From Bacillota bacterium (GTDB lineage: Bacteria > Bacillota > SHA-98 > UBA4971), in assembly GCA_012689375.1 (NCBI GenBank), contig JAAZLO010000070.1, forward strand, positions 1 to 45,626: a stretch of DNA of 45,626 nt. The letters run 5' to 3'. The notes beneath the pieces were generated by a model. The model was not told where the DNA came from and did not search any database. It saw only the letters and a list, made by a program, of their open reading frames with translations. The position numbers and the translations under genes are program-made. Shown here piece after piece: positions 17,400 through 24,853 of this stretch. How positions within the stretch are numbered: position 1 is the stretch's first letter; every line of letters starts with the position of its first letter.

Positions 17400-17517
17400 A
17401 CCGTACCACCCTTTTAAAACTATGGTATTTCCCATCATAAAGGGGTTAAACAAAACCGGCCTATAAATCGATTATGCCCGTTTAATATAACAGGGTAATA
17501 TACGCCGTATCCGTAAC

Positions 17518-18147
17518 CTACAGATCTTGATCAATCTGATCCATTACCCGCCTGAAAATACCTATACCTGATAACATCCAATCCCCAATATCATCTTCCA
17601 TACGCCTTACGAAGGATTTATCTTTGATAGAGGGTAAGTTAATCTTAATATTAAAGTGGGCGCCCCTCATTCCTGCCCAAGCAACAAGACAGCTGACCGC
17701 AACATCTGATAAGGCGCTTTTCATTCCGTGTTTCATCATAATTTCAGAAAGGCGCAAGACTTCCAATGAAGCTTTCATAACCTGTGCGGGAACACGGCAT
17801 GCTTCCTTAAAAGCATCCTGAATGGCAAGAACCCTGTTTTGTTTTTCTTCTTCAGTAGTTTTCGGTAATCTGAAGGCGGCGATTACTTTATCATAGGCTG
17901 CAGCATCCTCTTCAGCTAGGACCAGGAGGTCTGCCCGAAGATTACCTGCAGTATTAACCGCTTCAAGTACCGTTTTCGCAGTATCGTCATCCCCGGAAAT
18001 CCGGGAAGCAGTCAAAGACCCTACCATACCTATTAAAGCCGCTGAAAGGCCAGCCACTACAGCGGAAACACTACCTCCGCCCGGAGTGGGGGATCCCTTC
18101 GCAACCGCCTCTGCATATTCGGAAACCTTGAGTTCTGAAAAAATCAT
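17518..18147 (-). CDS. fchA: Formiminotetrahydrofolate cyclodeaminase / methenyl-THF cyclohydrolase family protein
   Basis: A 209-residue mostly helical protein of the FTCD C-terminal (cyclodeaminase) family. The glycine-rich substrate loop GSPTPGGGSVSAVVAGLSAAL is at residues about 18-38, and AEEDAAAYDKVIAAF near residue 80 is also typical. It releases ammonia from 5-formimino-THF to give 5,10-methenyl-THF, or acts as FchA methenyl-THF cyclohydrolase. The start overlaps the hutI stop by four bases, which puts it in one unit with ftcD and hutI. That context favours the cyclodeaminase role. Confidence 0.93.
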   Translation of the reverse strand: MIFSELKVSEYAEAVAKGSPTPGGGSVSAVVAGLSAALIGMVGSLTASRISGDDDTAKTVLEAVNTAGNLRADLLVLAEEDAAAYDKVIAAFRLPKTTEEEKQNRVLAIQDAFKEACRVPAQVMKASLEVLRLSEIMMKHGMKSALSDVAVSCLVAWAGMRGAHFNIKINLPSIKDKSFVRRMEDDIGDWMLSGIGIFRRVMDQIDQDL

Positions 18148-19445
18148 AAAACGACCCTTCTCCCTTCGTTTATAACAAGCTGCCCCTTTTTAATCACTTT
18201 ATCTACAATATTAATACCTAATTGATACGGGATTTTCAGGTATGTATCAACATCCATAATAACGATATCCGCAAGCTTCCCCACTTCAAGACTGCCTACG
18301 AGGTTCCCGCGGTTTAAGGCGTAGGCTGCATTAAAAGTGCTTGCGCATATAATTTCAGCAGGATGCAACTTCATTTCCAGGGCGGCCAGGTTCATAATAA
18401 ACTGCATAGAACGTGTAGGACTTGTACCCGGATTAAAATCAGTGGCTAAAGCTATCGGGCATCCCGCTTCAATAAAAGCTTTTGCATCGGCATATCTTTG
18501 CAAGCCAAGGGTAAACGAGGCTCCGGGAAGGAAAATTGCTATTACCCCTGATTCAGCCATTCTGCGGATACCCTCGTTTGAGGCGTACATTAAATGTTCC
18601 GCAGAAATAGCCCCAACCTCAGCCGCCAGTTCTGCCCCTCCTGAAAAAACCATTTCATCTGCATGGATTTTCGGGAGAAAACCCAATGCAAGCCCTGCCT
18701 TTAGTATTTTTCTGGATTGGCTGATTGAGAATATCCCCTTTTCGCAAAATACGTCACAGAATTCCGCAAGGTCCTCTTTGTCCACAGCAGGAAGCATATG
18801 ATCTATTACATACCCTACATAGCCTTCTGTATTCCCGGTATATTCAGGGGGCACAGCATGTGCACCCATAAATGTCCCCACTACGTCGATAGGGTGGAGT
18901 TCATTAAGTTCCCGTATAACACGGAGAATTTTAAGTTCTTCATCAACAGACAGTCCGTACCCGCTTTTTATTTCTACGGTAGTCGTACCATGGGACATCA
19001 TTATATCCAAATGCTTAAACCCTAGTGCCACCAGCCGGGAACGGGCGGCCTCACGGGTTGCCTTCACCGTAGAAAGAATTCCACCACCGGACTTCAAGAT
19101 TTCAAGATAAGTTTTACCTTCAGCCCTTTGAATAAATTCCCCCTCCCGTGAACCCGCAAAAACCAAATGCGTATGAGGATCTACAAACCCAGGCAAAACT
19201 ACCATATCTTCAGCATTTATTATCTTTGCATCCGATGTTAATTCAATTTCTTTCCTTACCTTGGAAGCATCCCCCACCGCCACGATGTGTTCATTAAACG
19301 CAGCTACGCTCCCACCTTTAATTATTGCTAATTCCCTCATGGAAGATGCCGTACGCGGCCTGGCAATATCGCTTGCAAGAGTAATAAGTTCAGATGCATT
19401 TTCCACTAACAAGTTTGCGCGGACACCGGACTCCTTTGCGCCCAT
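18144..19445 (-). CDS. hutI: Imidazolonepropionase
   Basis: An amidohydrolase-superfamily enzyme of 433 residues that opens 4-imidazolone-5-propanoate to N-formimino-L-glutamate, the third step of histidine degradation. Visible landmarks are the metal-binding VVLPGFVDPHTHLVFAGSRE, KSGGGILSTVKATREA, IHADEM with a metal-ligand histidine, and ALATDFNPGTSP with the catalytic aspartate. The frame is open for 43 more codons, but these overlap ftcD; I choose the ATG at 19445 (TTG at 19448 is an alternative) because GGAGGAG lies just before it. The product then starts near the usual place for HutI. Confidence 0.95.
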   Translation of the reverse strand: MGAKESGVRANLLVENASELITLASDIARPRTASSMRELAIIKGGSVAAFNEHIVAVGDASKVRKEIELTSDAKIINAEDMVVLPGFVDPHTHLVFAGSREGEFIQRAEGKTYLEILKSGGGILSTVKATREAARSRLVALGFKHLDIMMSHGTTTVEIKSGYGLSVDEELKILRVIRELNELHPIDVVGTFMGAHAVPPEYTGNTEGYVGYVIDHMLPAVDKEDLAEFCDVFCEKGIFSISQSRKILKAGLALGFLPKIHADEMVFSGGAELAAEVGAISAEHLMYASNEGIRRMAESGVIAIFLPGASFTLGLQRYADAKAFIEAGCPIALATDFNPGTSPTRSMQFIMNLAALEMKLHPAEIICASTFNAAYALNRGNLVGSLEVGKLADIVIMDVDTYLKIPYQLGINIVDKVIKKGQLVINEGRRVVL

Positions 19446-19491
19446 CAATAAAATCTCCTCCATTACCAAGGCGGGAATTGTTACACAATGA

Positions 19492-20400
19492 TCAAGTGCT
19501 GCTACCCCATATCTTCGTTTCCAGTACATGTTCCCCGGAAAATTCCTCAAGTCGTAGATAATGTCGGGCAACATCTAAGAGCGCATCCATAGGTACAAGG
19601 CCTATGATCTCACTGCCGATAACAGGCACACCATATCGCTCAGCCTCTGTTTTCACCAAGTTAAAAACCATATGCATGGGAGTTCTTCTAAAGTCCGTTA
19701 AGTTCATGGAAACCTGGGCTATATTCCTGTCTTCTAACATAATGCCAAGGGCTTTTACAAACATTAAGCCACCACCGCTTGCCCGGACTTGCCGGGCTAT
19801 CTTTTTCGCAATAGAAATATCGGAAGTGCCAAGGTTAATATTGTAAGCAACCAGATAATGGCGGGCCCCGATAACTGTAGCGCCGGCAGTGGGATGCATA
19901 ACAGGCTCCCCGAAATCAGGGTGCCTTTCCGGGAGGCTGATTTCCTTTTTCAGGCCTTCATATTCTCCCCTTCGGATATTTGCAAGGTTTCGGCGATCTT
20001 CAGTGACAGCCGCCTCCTCATAAAGATATACCGGAATACGGAGTTTATCCGCAACTTCCCTTCCTAAAGATTTTGCAAGCTCAACGCATTCTTCCATGGT
20101 AACCCCGCTTACCGGTATAAAAGGGACTACATCCGTAGCTCCTATGCGTGGGTGCTCCCCTTTGTGCTCCTCCATATTTATAAGCTCAGAAGCACGGGAG
20201 ATTGCCATAAATGCCCCTTCCTTAACTGCCGAGGGTTCACCCGCAAATGTTAAAACAGATCTATTGTGATCTACGTCTGAGGACCGGTCTAACAGCTTCA
20301 CTCCGGGAACATTCCGAATCACATCGGCGATTTCCTGTATTACCTCAGGCCTTCGGCCCTCACTGAAATTAGGAACACACTCTACAATTCTTGTTACCAT
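19492..20400 (-). CDS. ftcD: Glutamate formiminotransferase
   Basis: A 302-residue enzyme that moves the formimino group of N-formimino-L-glutamate to tetrahydrofolate, giving glutamate and 5-formimino-THF. Family landmarks are the N-terminal RIVECVPNFSEGR, DHNRSVLTFAGEP, HPRIGATDVVPFIPV, and GARHYLVAYNINL, matching the N-terminal subdomains of formiminotransferases. It is the monofunctional bacterial form; the cyclodeaminase is the separate fchA gene downstream. It is the first gene of the minus-strand unit ftcD-hutI-fchA. GGGAGG is 14 bases before the ATG, a rather long spacing. hutH and hutU are not in the window. Confidence 0.95.
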   Translation of the reverse strand: MVTRIVECVPNFSEGRRPEVIQEIADVIRNVPGVKLLDRSSDVDHNRSVLTFAGEPSAVKEGAFMAISRASELINMEEHKGEHPRIGATDVVPFIPVSGVTMEECVELAKSLGREVADKLRIPVYLYEEAAVTEDRRNLANIRRGEYEGLKKEISLPERHPDFGEPVMHPTAGATVIGARHYLVAYNINLGTSDISIAKKIARQVRASGGGLMFVKALGIMLEDRNIAQVSMNLTDFRRTPMHMVFNLVKTEAERYGVPVIGSEIIGLVPMDALLDVARHYLRLEEFSGEHVLETKIWGSST

Positions 20401-20591
20401 GGATTTTATTTTTACCTCCCATATATTATCTGTGACTTCTTTATTTCGTCAATGGGACCATGTTTCCTTCCCGGTTTACTCGGGGAGAATCCGGAAAAGA
20501 GGAGCAAGATCACATAATTTCGGTCATAAACCAACATTTGTTCCATAGAATCGTGGCTGAAAGCGATAAAATGAGATATATAAAGAGCAAA

Positions 20592-20633
20592 CAGCGCCAA
20601 TATTCAGATATTATGACACTGAAATTGACGCTG
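20592..20633 (-). terminator. Hairpin terminator downstream of trxA
   Basis: A long imperfect stem pairs 20592-20607 with 20619-20633 (CAGCG at the base with CGCTG, and TTCAG near the loop with CTGAA) with one mismatch and one bulge. On the minus strand it is followed by the T-rich TTTGCTCTTTAT. It lies about 20 bases after the trxA stop, which suits a terminator for csoR-trxA. Confidence 0.6.
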
Positions 20634-20653
20634 CGGATCCATTTATAATATTT

Positions 20654-20980
20654 TTATAATTTAGAATCAATAAGCTTTGCTAATTCTTGCTTAGGCCTAA
20701 ACCCTACAAACCTTTCCACAACTTCCCCATTTTTAAAAAGGATAAGCGTGGGTATACTCATTACCCCGTACGCAACAGCCGACTCAGGGTTTTCATCTAC
20801 ATTTAACTTGGCAACCTTCATTTTACCTGAATAATCCTGTGCTATCTGTTCCAAAACCGGTGCCATTATCCGGCAAGGGCCGCACCATTCAGCCCAAAAA
20901 TCCACAAGTATAGGCCCGTCTATACCAAGGACTTGATCTTGGAATGTGCTGTCCTCAACATTAATGATTCCTTTTTCCAT
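20654..20980 (-). CDS. trxA: Thioredoxin
   Basis: A 108-residue thioredoxin that reduces protein disulfides in the cytosol. The active site WCGPC has its cysteines at residues 33 and 36 (AEWCGPCRIMAPV). The cis-proline loop is seen as MSIPTLILFKNGE and the C-terminal helix as GFRPKQELAKLI. The ATG at 20980 lies eight or nine bases after GGGGGAG; a GTG at 20989 touches that site. Upstream on the same strand is a CsoR-type regulator, and a hairpin terminator follows the stop. Confidence 0.97.
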   Translation of the reverse strand: MEKGIINVEDSTFQDQVLGIDGPILVDFWAEWCGPCRIMAPVLEQIAQDYSGKMKVAKLNVDENPESAVAYGVMSIPTLILFKNGEVVERFVGFRPKQELAKLIDSKL

Positions 20981-21030
20981 ACTTGGCACTCCCCCTTTTA
21001 TACTATAATTTTATGCCATGGATATACCAT

Positions 21031-21057
21031 GTTCAGATCTAGACTATAGCACTGAAC
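21031..21057. repeat. Inverted repeat between csoR and trxA
   Basis: GTTCAG (21031-21036) and CTGAAC (21052-21057) are perfect arms around 15 bases. Next to it, CATGG ATATA CCATG is a second short dyad (21017-21031). They lie just after the csoR stop. A processing stem, weak terminator or operator for trxA are all possible. Confidence 0.35.
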
Positions 21058-21061
21058 CAAT

Positions 21062-21334
21062 TTAAACGAGTTTGCTGAAAAGCCTTGCAAAATCCGCAAT
21101 TTTATCAGTGCAATCCTTTTCTCCAGAAGAAACAGTTTGTGCAATACATTCACCTAAATGTGATCCTGCTATTGCTACGCCTGCCTGTGTAACAGCAGCT
21201 TTTAAGGCGGCGACCTGGATTATAATGTCTTCACAGGTCCGACCCTCCTTAATCATTCTCTGCACCCCTCTGGCCTGACCCTCTATGCGTTTCAGCCTTG
21301 TTATTATATCGTCCTCCGTATTTTTCGTCAGCAT
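21062..21334 (-). CDS. CsoR/FrmR-family (DUF156) transcriptional repressor
   Basis: An all-helical repressor of 90 residues from the ATG at 21334 (preceded by AAAAGGA); a GTG at 21379 would add 15 charged residues. The family signature RLKRIEGQARGVQRMI is near the N-terminus. Cys34, His59 and Cys63 have the spacing of the Cu(I) ligands of CsoR (Cys, then His 25 later, then Cys 4 later), which separates it from FrmR-type and from the His-less CstR-type. This suggests copper or another soft metal as effector. A TATACC-N6-GGTATA dyad upstream is a plausible operator. The thioredoxin gene follows 81 bases later on the same strand. Confidence 0.9.
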   Translation of the reverse strand: MLTKNTEDDIITRLKRIEGQARGVQRMIKEGRTCEDIIIQVAALKAAVTQAGVAIAGSHLGECIAQTVSSGEKDCTDKIADFARLFSKLV

Positions 21335-21434
21335 TAAAGCATCCTTTTCCTCTTCTTTTTCAAATCCGTCCTGCCTCACTGCCTGTTATACACCCCCTGC
21401 GCAGGATACCCGTGTTCCATAGTATTACGCACTA

Positions 21435-21455
21435 TGTGATAAAATAGTTATCACA
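21435..21455. promoter_or_regulatory. Perfect dyad TGTGATAA-N5-TTATCACA
   Basis: TGTGATAA (21435-21442) and TTATCACA (21448-21455) are exact inverted repeats with a five-base spacer. The dyad lies in the csoR leader, about 100 bases from the ATG. The half-site spacing does not fit CRP (TGTGA-N6-TCACA) or a 15-bp Fur box, so the binding factor is unknown. Confidence 0.45.
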
Positions 21456-21515
21456 ATAGTTCAAGGAAAGCATCAGAATAACCAATATCAGATATATAAG
21501 ATTTATAATTGGGTA

Positions 21516-21533
21516 TATACCATACGGGGTATA
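21516..21533. promoter_or_regulatory. Putative CsoR operator TATACC-N6-GGTATA
   Basis: TATACC (21516-21521) and GGTATA (21528-21533) are exact inverted repeats around ATACGG. The flanking TA steps and G/C tracts resemble operators of CsoR/RcnR-type repressors. It abuts the predicted -10 box of the leftward csoR promoter and would cover its transcription start, which suits autorepression. Confidence 0.5.
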
Positions 21534-21562
21534 GCATAACACCCGAAAGGGATTCCTGTCAA
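21533..21562 (-). promoter_or_regulatory. Putative leftward promoter of csoR-trxA
   Basis: On the minus strand a perfect TTGACA (21562-21557) is followed after 18 bases by TATGCT (21538-21533), which matches TATAAT in four positions. The -35 box lies in the left arm of the 21556-21586 inverted repeat. Confidence 0.45.
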
Positions 21563-21586
21563 GAACATCGAGGCTATTCTTGACAG
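21556..21586. promoter_or_regulatory. 10-bp inverted repeat containing both divergent -35 boxes
   Basis: CTGTCAAGAA (21556-21565) and TTCTTGACAG (21577-21586) are perfect inverted repeats around an 11-base spacer. Each arm holds a consensus TTGACA, one facing csoR and the other the acyl-CoA dehydrogenase, so a protein bound here would block both promoters at once. Confidence 0.55.
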
Positions 21587-21608
21587 TATTTTAACACGGT
21601 GTTAAACT
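21580..21608 (+). promoter_or_regulatory. Putative promoter of the acyl-CoA dehydrogenase-etfBA operon with palindromic spacer
   Basis: TTGACA at 21580-21585 and TAAACT at 21603-21608 are separated by 17 bases. The spacer contains the 17-bp palindrome TTTAACAC-G-GTGTTAAA (21590-21606), which reaches into the -10 box. This is a classical place for a repressor of the TetR or GntR kind. The start codon is 57 bases downstream. Confidence 0.55.
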
Positions 21609-21664
21609 TCCTTTAGTAGCTCATGTTATAAGTAGGTGCTAATTGATTTCTGCGAGGAGGGGAA

Positions 21665-22828
21665 ATGCAGGTGAATTATTACCTCACCGAAGAACAAAAG
21701 ATCATCAAGGAGCTTTCAGCAAAAATTGCAGACGAAAAGATTGCACCGCAGGCAGCCGAACTCGATGAGGCTGAGAAGTTCCCTTGGGATCTTATTAAGG
21801 TTTTAGCCGAATCTGATTTATTTGCGGTATGGGTCCCTGAAGAATATGGAGGTCTTGGGGGCGGTATATTTGAGCAATGCCTTGTTGTAGAAGAGCTTTC
21901 CCGGGCATGTGCCGGGGTGGCTGTATCCTATGCGGCCAGCGCCCTTGGAGGGTTTCCCATTCTTATGTTCGGCACTGACAAACAAAAACAGAAATTTATG
22001 CCGGATATAGCATCAGGTTCAAGACTTGCAGCCTTCGCACTTACAGAATCTGATGCGGGCTCTGATGCAGGAAACATACGGACCACAGCTACCCATAATA
22101 AAAATTGTTATGTACTTAACGGTACTAAGCAATGGATAACAAATGGCGGCGAAGCAGATATATACACCGTTATTGCTACTTTAGATCCTAAAAAAGGACC
22201 CAGGGGGATGGCAGCCTTTATTGTGGAAAAAGGCACCCCTGGATTTAGTTTCGGGAAAACTGAAAAGAAGATGGGCATAAGATCCTCCTCCACAAGGGAA
22301 CTGATATTTAAAGATTGTGAGATCCCTGCAGAAAACCTTTTAGACCGAGAGGGAAAAGGATTTTTAATTGCCATGCGGACCCTTGACAAAACACGCCCCG
22401 GGGTAGCTGCCCAGGCTGTCGGTATAGCCCAGGGTGCACTTGATAAAGCATCAGAATATGCAATAACACGTGTACAATTCGGAAAAAGAATCGGAGAATT
22501 TCAGGCTATTGAGCACATGCTGGCTGATATGGCCACACAAATCGAGGCAGCGCGGGCATTAACCTACAGTGTAGCCCGGATGATTGATTCAGGTGAACGC
22601 CATATTTCAAAGGCTTCAGCCATGGCAAAATTATTTGCATCAGATGTGGCAATGAAAGTTACCTGCGATGCCGTACAGATATTTGGCGGGTACGGCTATA
22701 TGCGTGACTACCCCGTTGAAAAAATGATGCGGGATGCAAAAATCACCCAAATTTATGAGGGAACAAACCAGATCCAGCGTTCCATTATCGGGAGTGAAGT
22801 CATTAAGGGGGCATTGAGACGCAAATGA
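21665..22828 (+). CDS. Acyl-CoA dehydrogenase
   Basis: A 387-residue FAD enzyme that oxidises an acyl-CoA to the 2-enoyl-CoA, passing electrons to ETF, or runs in reverse as enoyl-CoA reductase. The N-terminal helical part starts YYLTEEQKIIKEL. Family signatures are AFALTESDAGSDAGNIRT near residue 125 and QIFGGYGYMRDYPVEKMMRD near 340. The catalytic base is Glu365 in QIYEGTNQIQR, the position used by short-chain (butyryl-CoA type) enzymes. It starts at ATG after GAGGAGGGG and its TGA overlaps the etfB ATG, so the two are translationally coupled. The preferred acyl chain cannot be read from sequence. Confidence 0.95.
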   Translation: MQVNYYLTEEQKIIKELSAKIADEKIAPQAAELDEAEKFPWDLIKVLAESDLFAVWVPEEYGGLGGGIFEQCLVVEELSRACAGVAVSYAASALGGFPILMFGTDKQKQKFMPDIASGSRLAAFALTESDAGSDAGNIRTTATHNKNCYVLNGTKQWITNGGEADIYTVIATLDPKKGPRGMAAFIVEKGTPGFSFGKTEKKMGIRSSSTRELIFKDCEIPAENLLDREGKGFLIAMRTLDKTRPGVAAQAVGIAQGALDKASEYAITRVQFGKRIGEFQAIEHMLADMATQIEAARALTYSVARMIDSGERHISKASAMAKLFASDVAMKVTCDAVQIFGGYGYMRDYPVEKMMRDAKITQIYEGTNQIQRSIIGSEVIKGALRRK

Positions 22829-23613
22829 ATCTGGTAGTCCTGGTGAAACAAGTCCCGGAAACAACGAATATTAAAATTAACCCCGAAACCAACACCCTGA
22901 TCAGAGAAGGGGTATCATCCATAGTAAACCCTTTTGATATGTATGCCTTGGAACAAGCCTTAAAAATCCAAGATGAACATGGGGGAAAAGTAACATGTAT
23001 TTCTATGGGGCCCCCCCATGCAGAGGCTGCATTACGTGAAATGTTGGCTGTCGGCGCAAATGAGGCAATCCTTCTTTCAGATAAAGCTTTCGCCGGTTCA
23101 GACACTTTAGCCACTTCATACACATTGGCAAAAGCCATAATGAAACTTGATAAGTTTGATTTAATAATTTGTGGGAAACAAGCAATAGACGGGGATACTG
23201 CCCAAGTCGGACCCGGTGTCGCTGAGCACTTGGATATTCCCCACATCACTTATGTCAATAAAGTCGAAGAAATTACAAATAACCAAATCCGTGTACACCG
23301 CATGACTGAGGAAGGCTATGATGTTATCCTTTCATCTTTACCCGCCCTTATCACAGTTGTGAAAGAAATAGGCGAACCCAGGATGCCATCTATAAAGGGT
23401 ACATTGAGGGCAAGAAAAACTAAAATTCCTATGTGGACTGCAAAGGATATAGAGGCAAATGAAAGGATGCTGGGACTGTCAGGATCTCCCACACAGGTTA
23501 TACGGATCTTTTCTCCGGAAGCCAGATCAGGTGGTGAAATCATACAAGGAGAATCCGCATCGGAAATGGCTGACAATTTATTAACCAGATTAATGGCAAG
23601 CCACATAATCTAA
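22825..23613 (+). CDS. etfB: Electron transfer flavoprotein beta subunit
   Basis: A 262-residue ETF beta subunit: it begins NLVVLVKQVPETTNIKINPE, has the nucleotide-binding-like segment NPFDMYALEQALKIQDEHGG, then FDLIICGKQAIDGDTAQVGP, the ETF-beta signature region. It pairs with the EtfA product downstream and takes electrons from, or gives them to, the acyl-CoA dehydrogenase. It overlaps the dehydrogenase stop by four bases and is separated from etfA by 43 bases with a good GGAGG site. Whether the beta subunit binds AMP or NAD, as in bifurcating ETFs, needs structural comparison. Confidence 0.95.
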   Translation: MNLVVLVKQVPETTNIKINPETNTLIREGVSSIVNPFDMYALEQALKIQDEHGGKVTCISMGPPHAEAALREMLAVGANEAILLSDKAFAGSDTLATSYTLAKAIMKLDKFDLIICGKQAIDGDTAQVGPGVAEHLDIPHITYVNKVEEITNNQIRVHRMTEEGYDVILSSLPALITVVKEIGEPRMPSIKGTLRARKTKIPMWTAKDIEANERMLGLSGSPTQVIRIFSPEARSGGEIIQGESASEMADNLLTRLMASHII

Positions 23614-23656
23614 ATACAGAAATAAATATGGCCTTATAAGCAGGAGGCATTTACTG

Positions 23657-24853
23657 ATGTCGATTAAAATTATCCCAACAAAATGCACAGGTTGTGAGGC
23701 ATGCATCAACGCATGCCCCTATGGTGCAATAAAAATTAAAGGTAATATTGCACATCTCCTTGATAATTGTACCTCATGCATGGCTTGCATCAGGGAATGC
23801 CCTACAGGAGCAATAGTTTTAAAAGATCCAGGATCATATCAGGAACAACCCCGGACATTAATAGAGCAGGGAACAGGTGTGTGGATATTTGTTGAACAAC
23901 GCCATGGAATACCTGCAGGGGTTGTGTATGAACTTTTAGGCCGGGGACAAGCCCTTGCCCACGATTTAGGCGAAGAATTATGTGCGGTATTATTAGGGTA
24001 TAATATTGAATTTATAGCGGGGAAATTAGCAAAGTACGGTGCGGATAAGATATATATAGTCGATGATAAGGCACTTTCTGATTTTGAAGATGAGCCCTAC
24101 GCCCAAGTAATTGCTGGACTTGTAACGGAGTTTAAACCTTCTATTTTTCTTTTTGGAGCAACTACTATAGGGAGATCCCTTGCTCCGAGGATAGCTGCAA
24201 AGCTGGGAACCGGGCTTACTGCAGACTGTACTGAACTTTCCATTGATAAAAAAGACAGGCTCCTTCTTCAGACCAGACCTGCCTTTGGCGGGAATATTAT
24301 GGCTACAATTATATGTCCTGATAAGCGCCCTCAGATGGCAACTGTACGCCCGAAAGTGATGAAGCCGGCAGAACATAATCAAGCCCGAACCGGTAAGATA
24401 ATTAGGATTGTTCAGGAAATTGCCCCTTCACGGGCTAAATTCTTAGAAACTTATAAAACTCCGGGGCAGCAGGAAAATATCCAAGAGGCTGATATAGTAG
24501 TATCAGGAGGCAGGGGCATCGGGGAACCCGGGAACTTTAGGCTTCTTCAGGAGCTCGCAGCGCTATTAGGCGGTGCAGTAGGTGCATCACGGGCTGCGGT
24601 TGATGCAGGTTGGGTACCATATGCAAATCAGGTAGGACAAACCGGCAAAACTGTACGGCCAAAACTCTATATCGCCTGCGGCATATCCGGTGCTGTCCAA
24701 CACTTGGTAGGAATGTCATCCTCTGATGTAATAGTGGCTATTAACAATGATCCTAACGCACCGATTTTCTCTGTAGCGACTTATGGAATTGTAGGGGATG
24801 TACTAGAAATCGTTCCCGCCCTTATTAGCAAGCTCCGCGGGAGTTCTTCCTAG
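23657..24853 (+). CDS. etfA: Electron transfer flavoprotein alpha subunit with N-terminal 2[4Fe-4S] ferredoxin domain
   Basis: A 398-residue EtfA with an extra N-terminal ferredoxin module. Two CxxCxxCxxxCP clusters are complete: Cys10, 13, 16, 20 and Cys38, 41, 44, 48. Residues from about 70 are the usual alpha subunit, with the C-terminal FAD domain seen as GGRGIGEPGNFRLL, GASRAAVDAGWVP, QVGQTGKTVRPKLYIACGIS and AINNDPNAPIF. Ferredoxin-fused EtfA is known from anaerobes such as the caffeyl-CoA reductase complex of Acetobacterium, which bifurcates electrons; a similar role is inferred here. Its TAG stop interlocks with the stop of the convergent swrB-like gene within one CTAG. Confidence 0.94.
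   Translation: MSIKIIPTKCTGCEACINACPYGAIKIKGNIAHLLDNCTSCMACIRECPTGAIVLKDPGSYQEQPRTLIEQGTGVWIFVEQRHGIPAGVVYELLGRGQALAHDLGEELCAVLLGYNIEFIAGKLAKYGADKIYIVDDKALSDFEDEPYAQVIAGLVTEFKPSIFLFGATTIGRSLAPRIAAKLGTGLTADCTELSIDKKDRLLLQTRPAFGGNIMATIICPDKRPQMATVRPKVMKPAEHNQARTGKIIRIVQEIAPSRAKFLETYKTPGQQENIQEADIVVSGGRGIGEPGNFRLLQELAALLGGAVGASRAAVDAGWVPYANQVGQTGKTVRPKLYIACGISGAVQHLVGMSSSDVIVAINNDPNAPIFSVATYGIVGDVLEIVPALISKLRGSSS

Noticed and set aside
20412-20600. 62-residue minus-strand frame upstream of ftcD
   Set aside because: It has no ribosome site and no recognisable domain, and it reaches to within about 10 bases of ftcD across the expected promoter region.
21435-21455. CRP or Fur box reading of TGTGATAA-N5-TTATCACA
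   Set aside because: CRP needs TGTGA-N6-TCACA and a Fur box has a 15-bp core with one central base; the spacing here fits neither.
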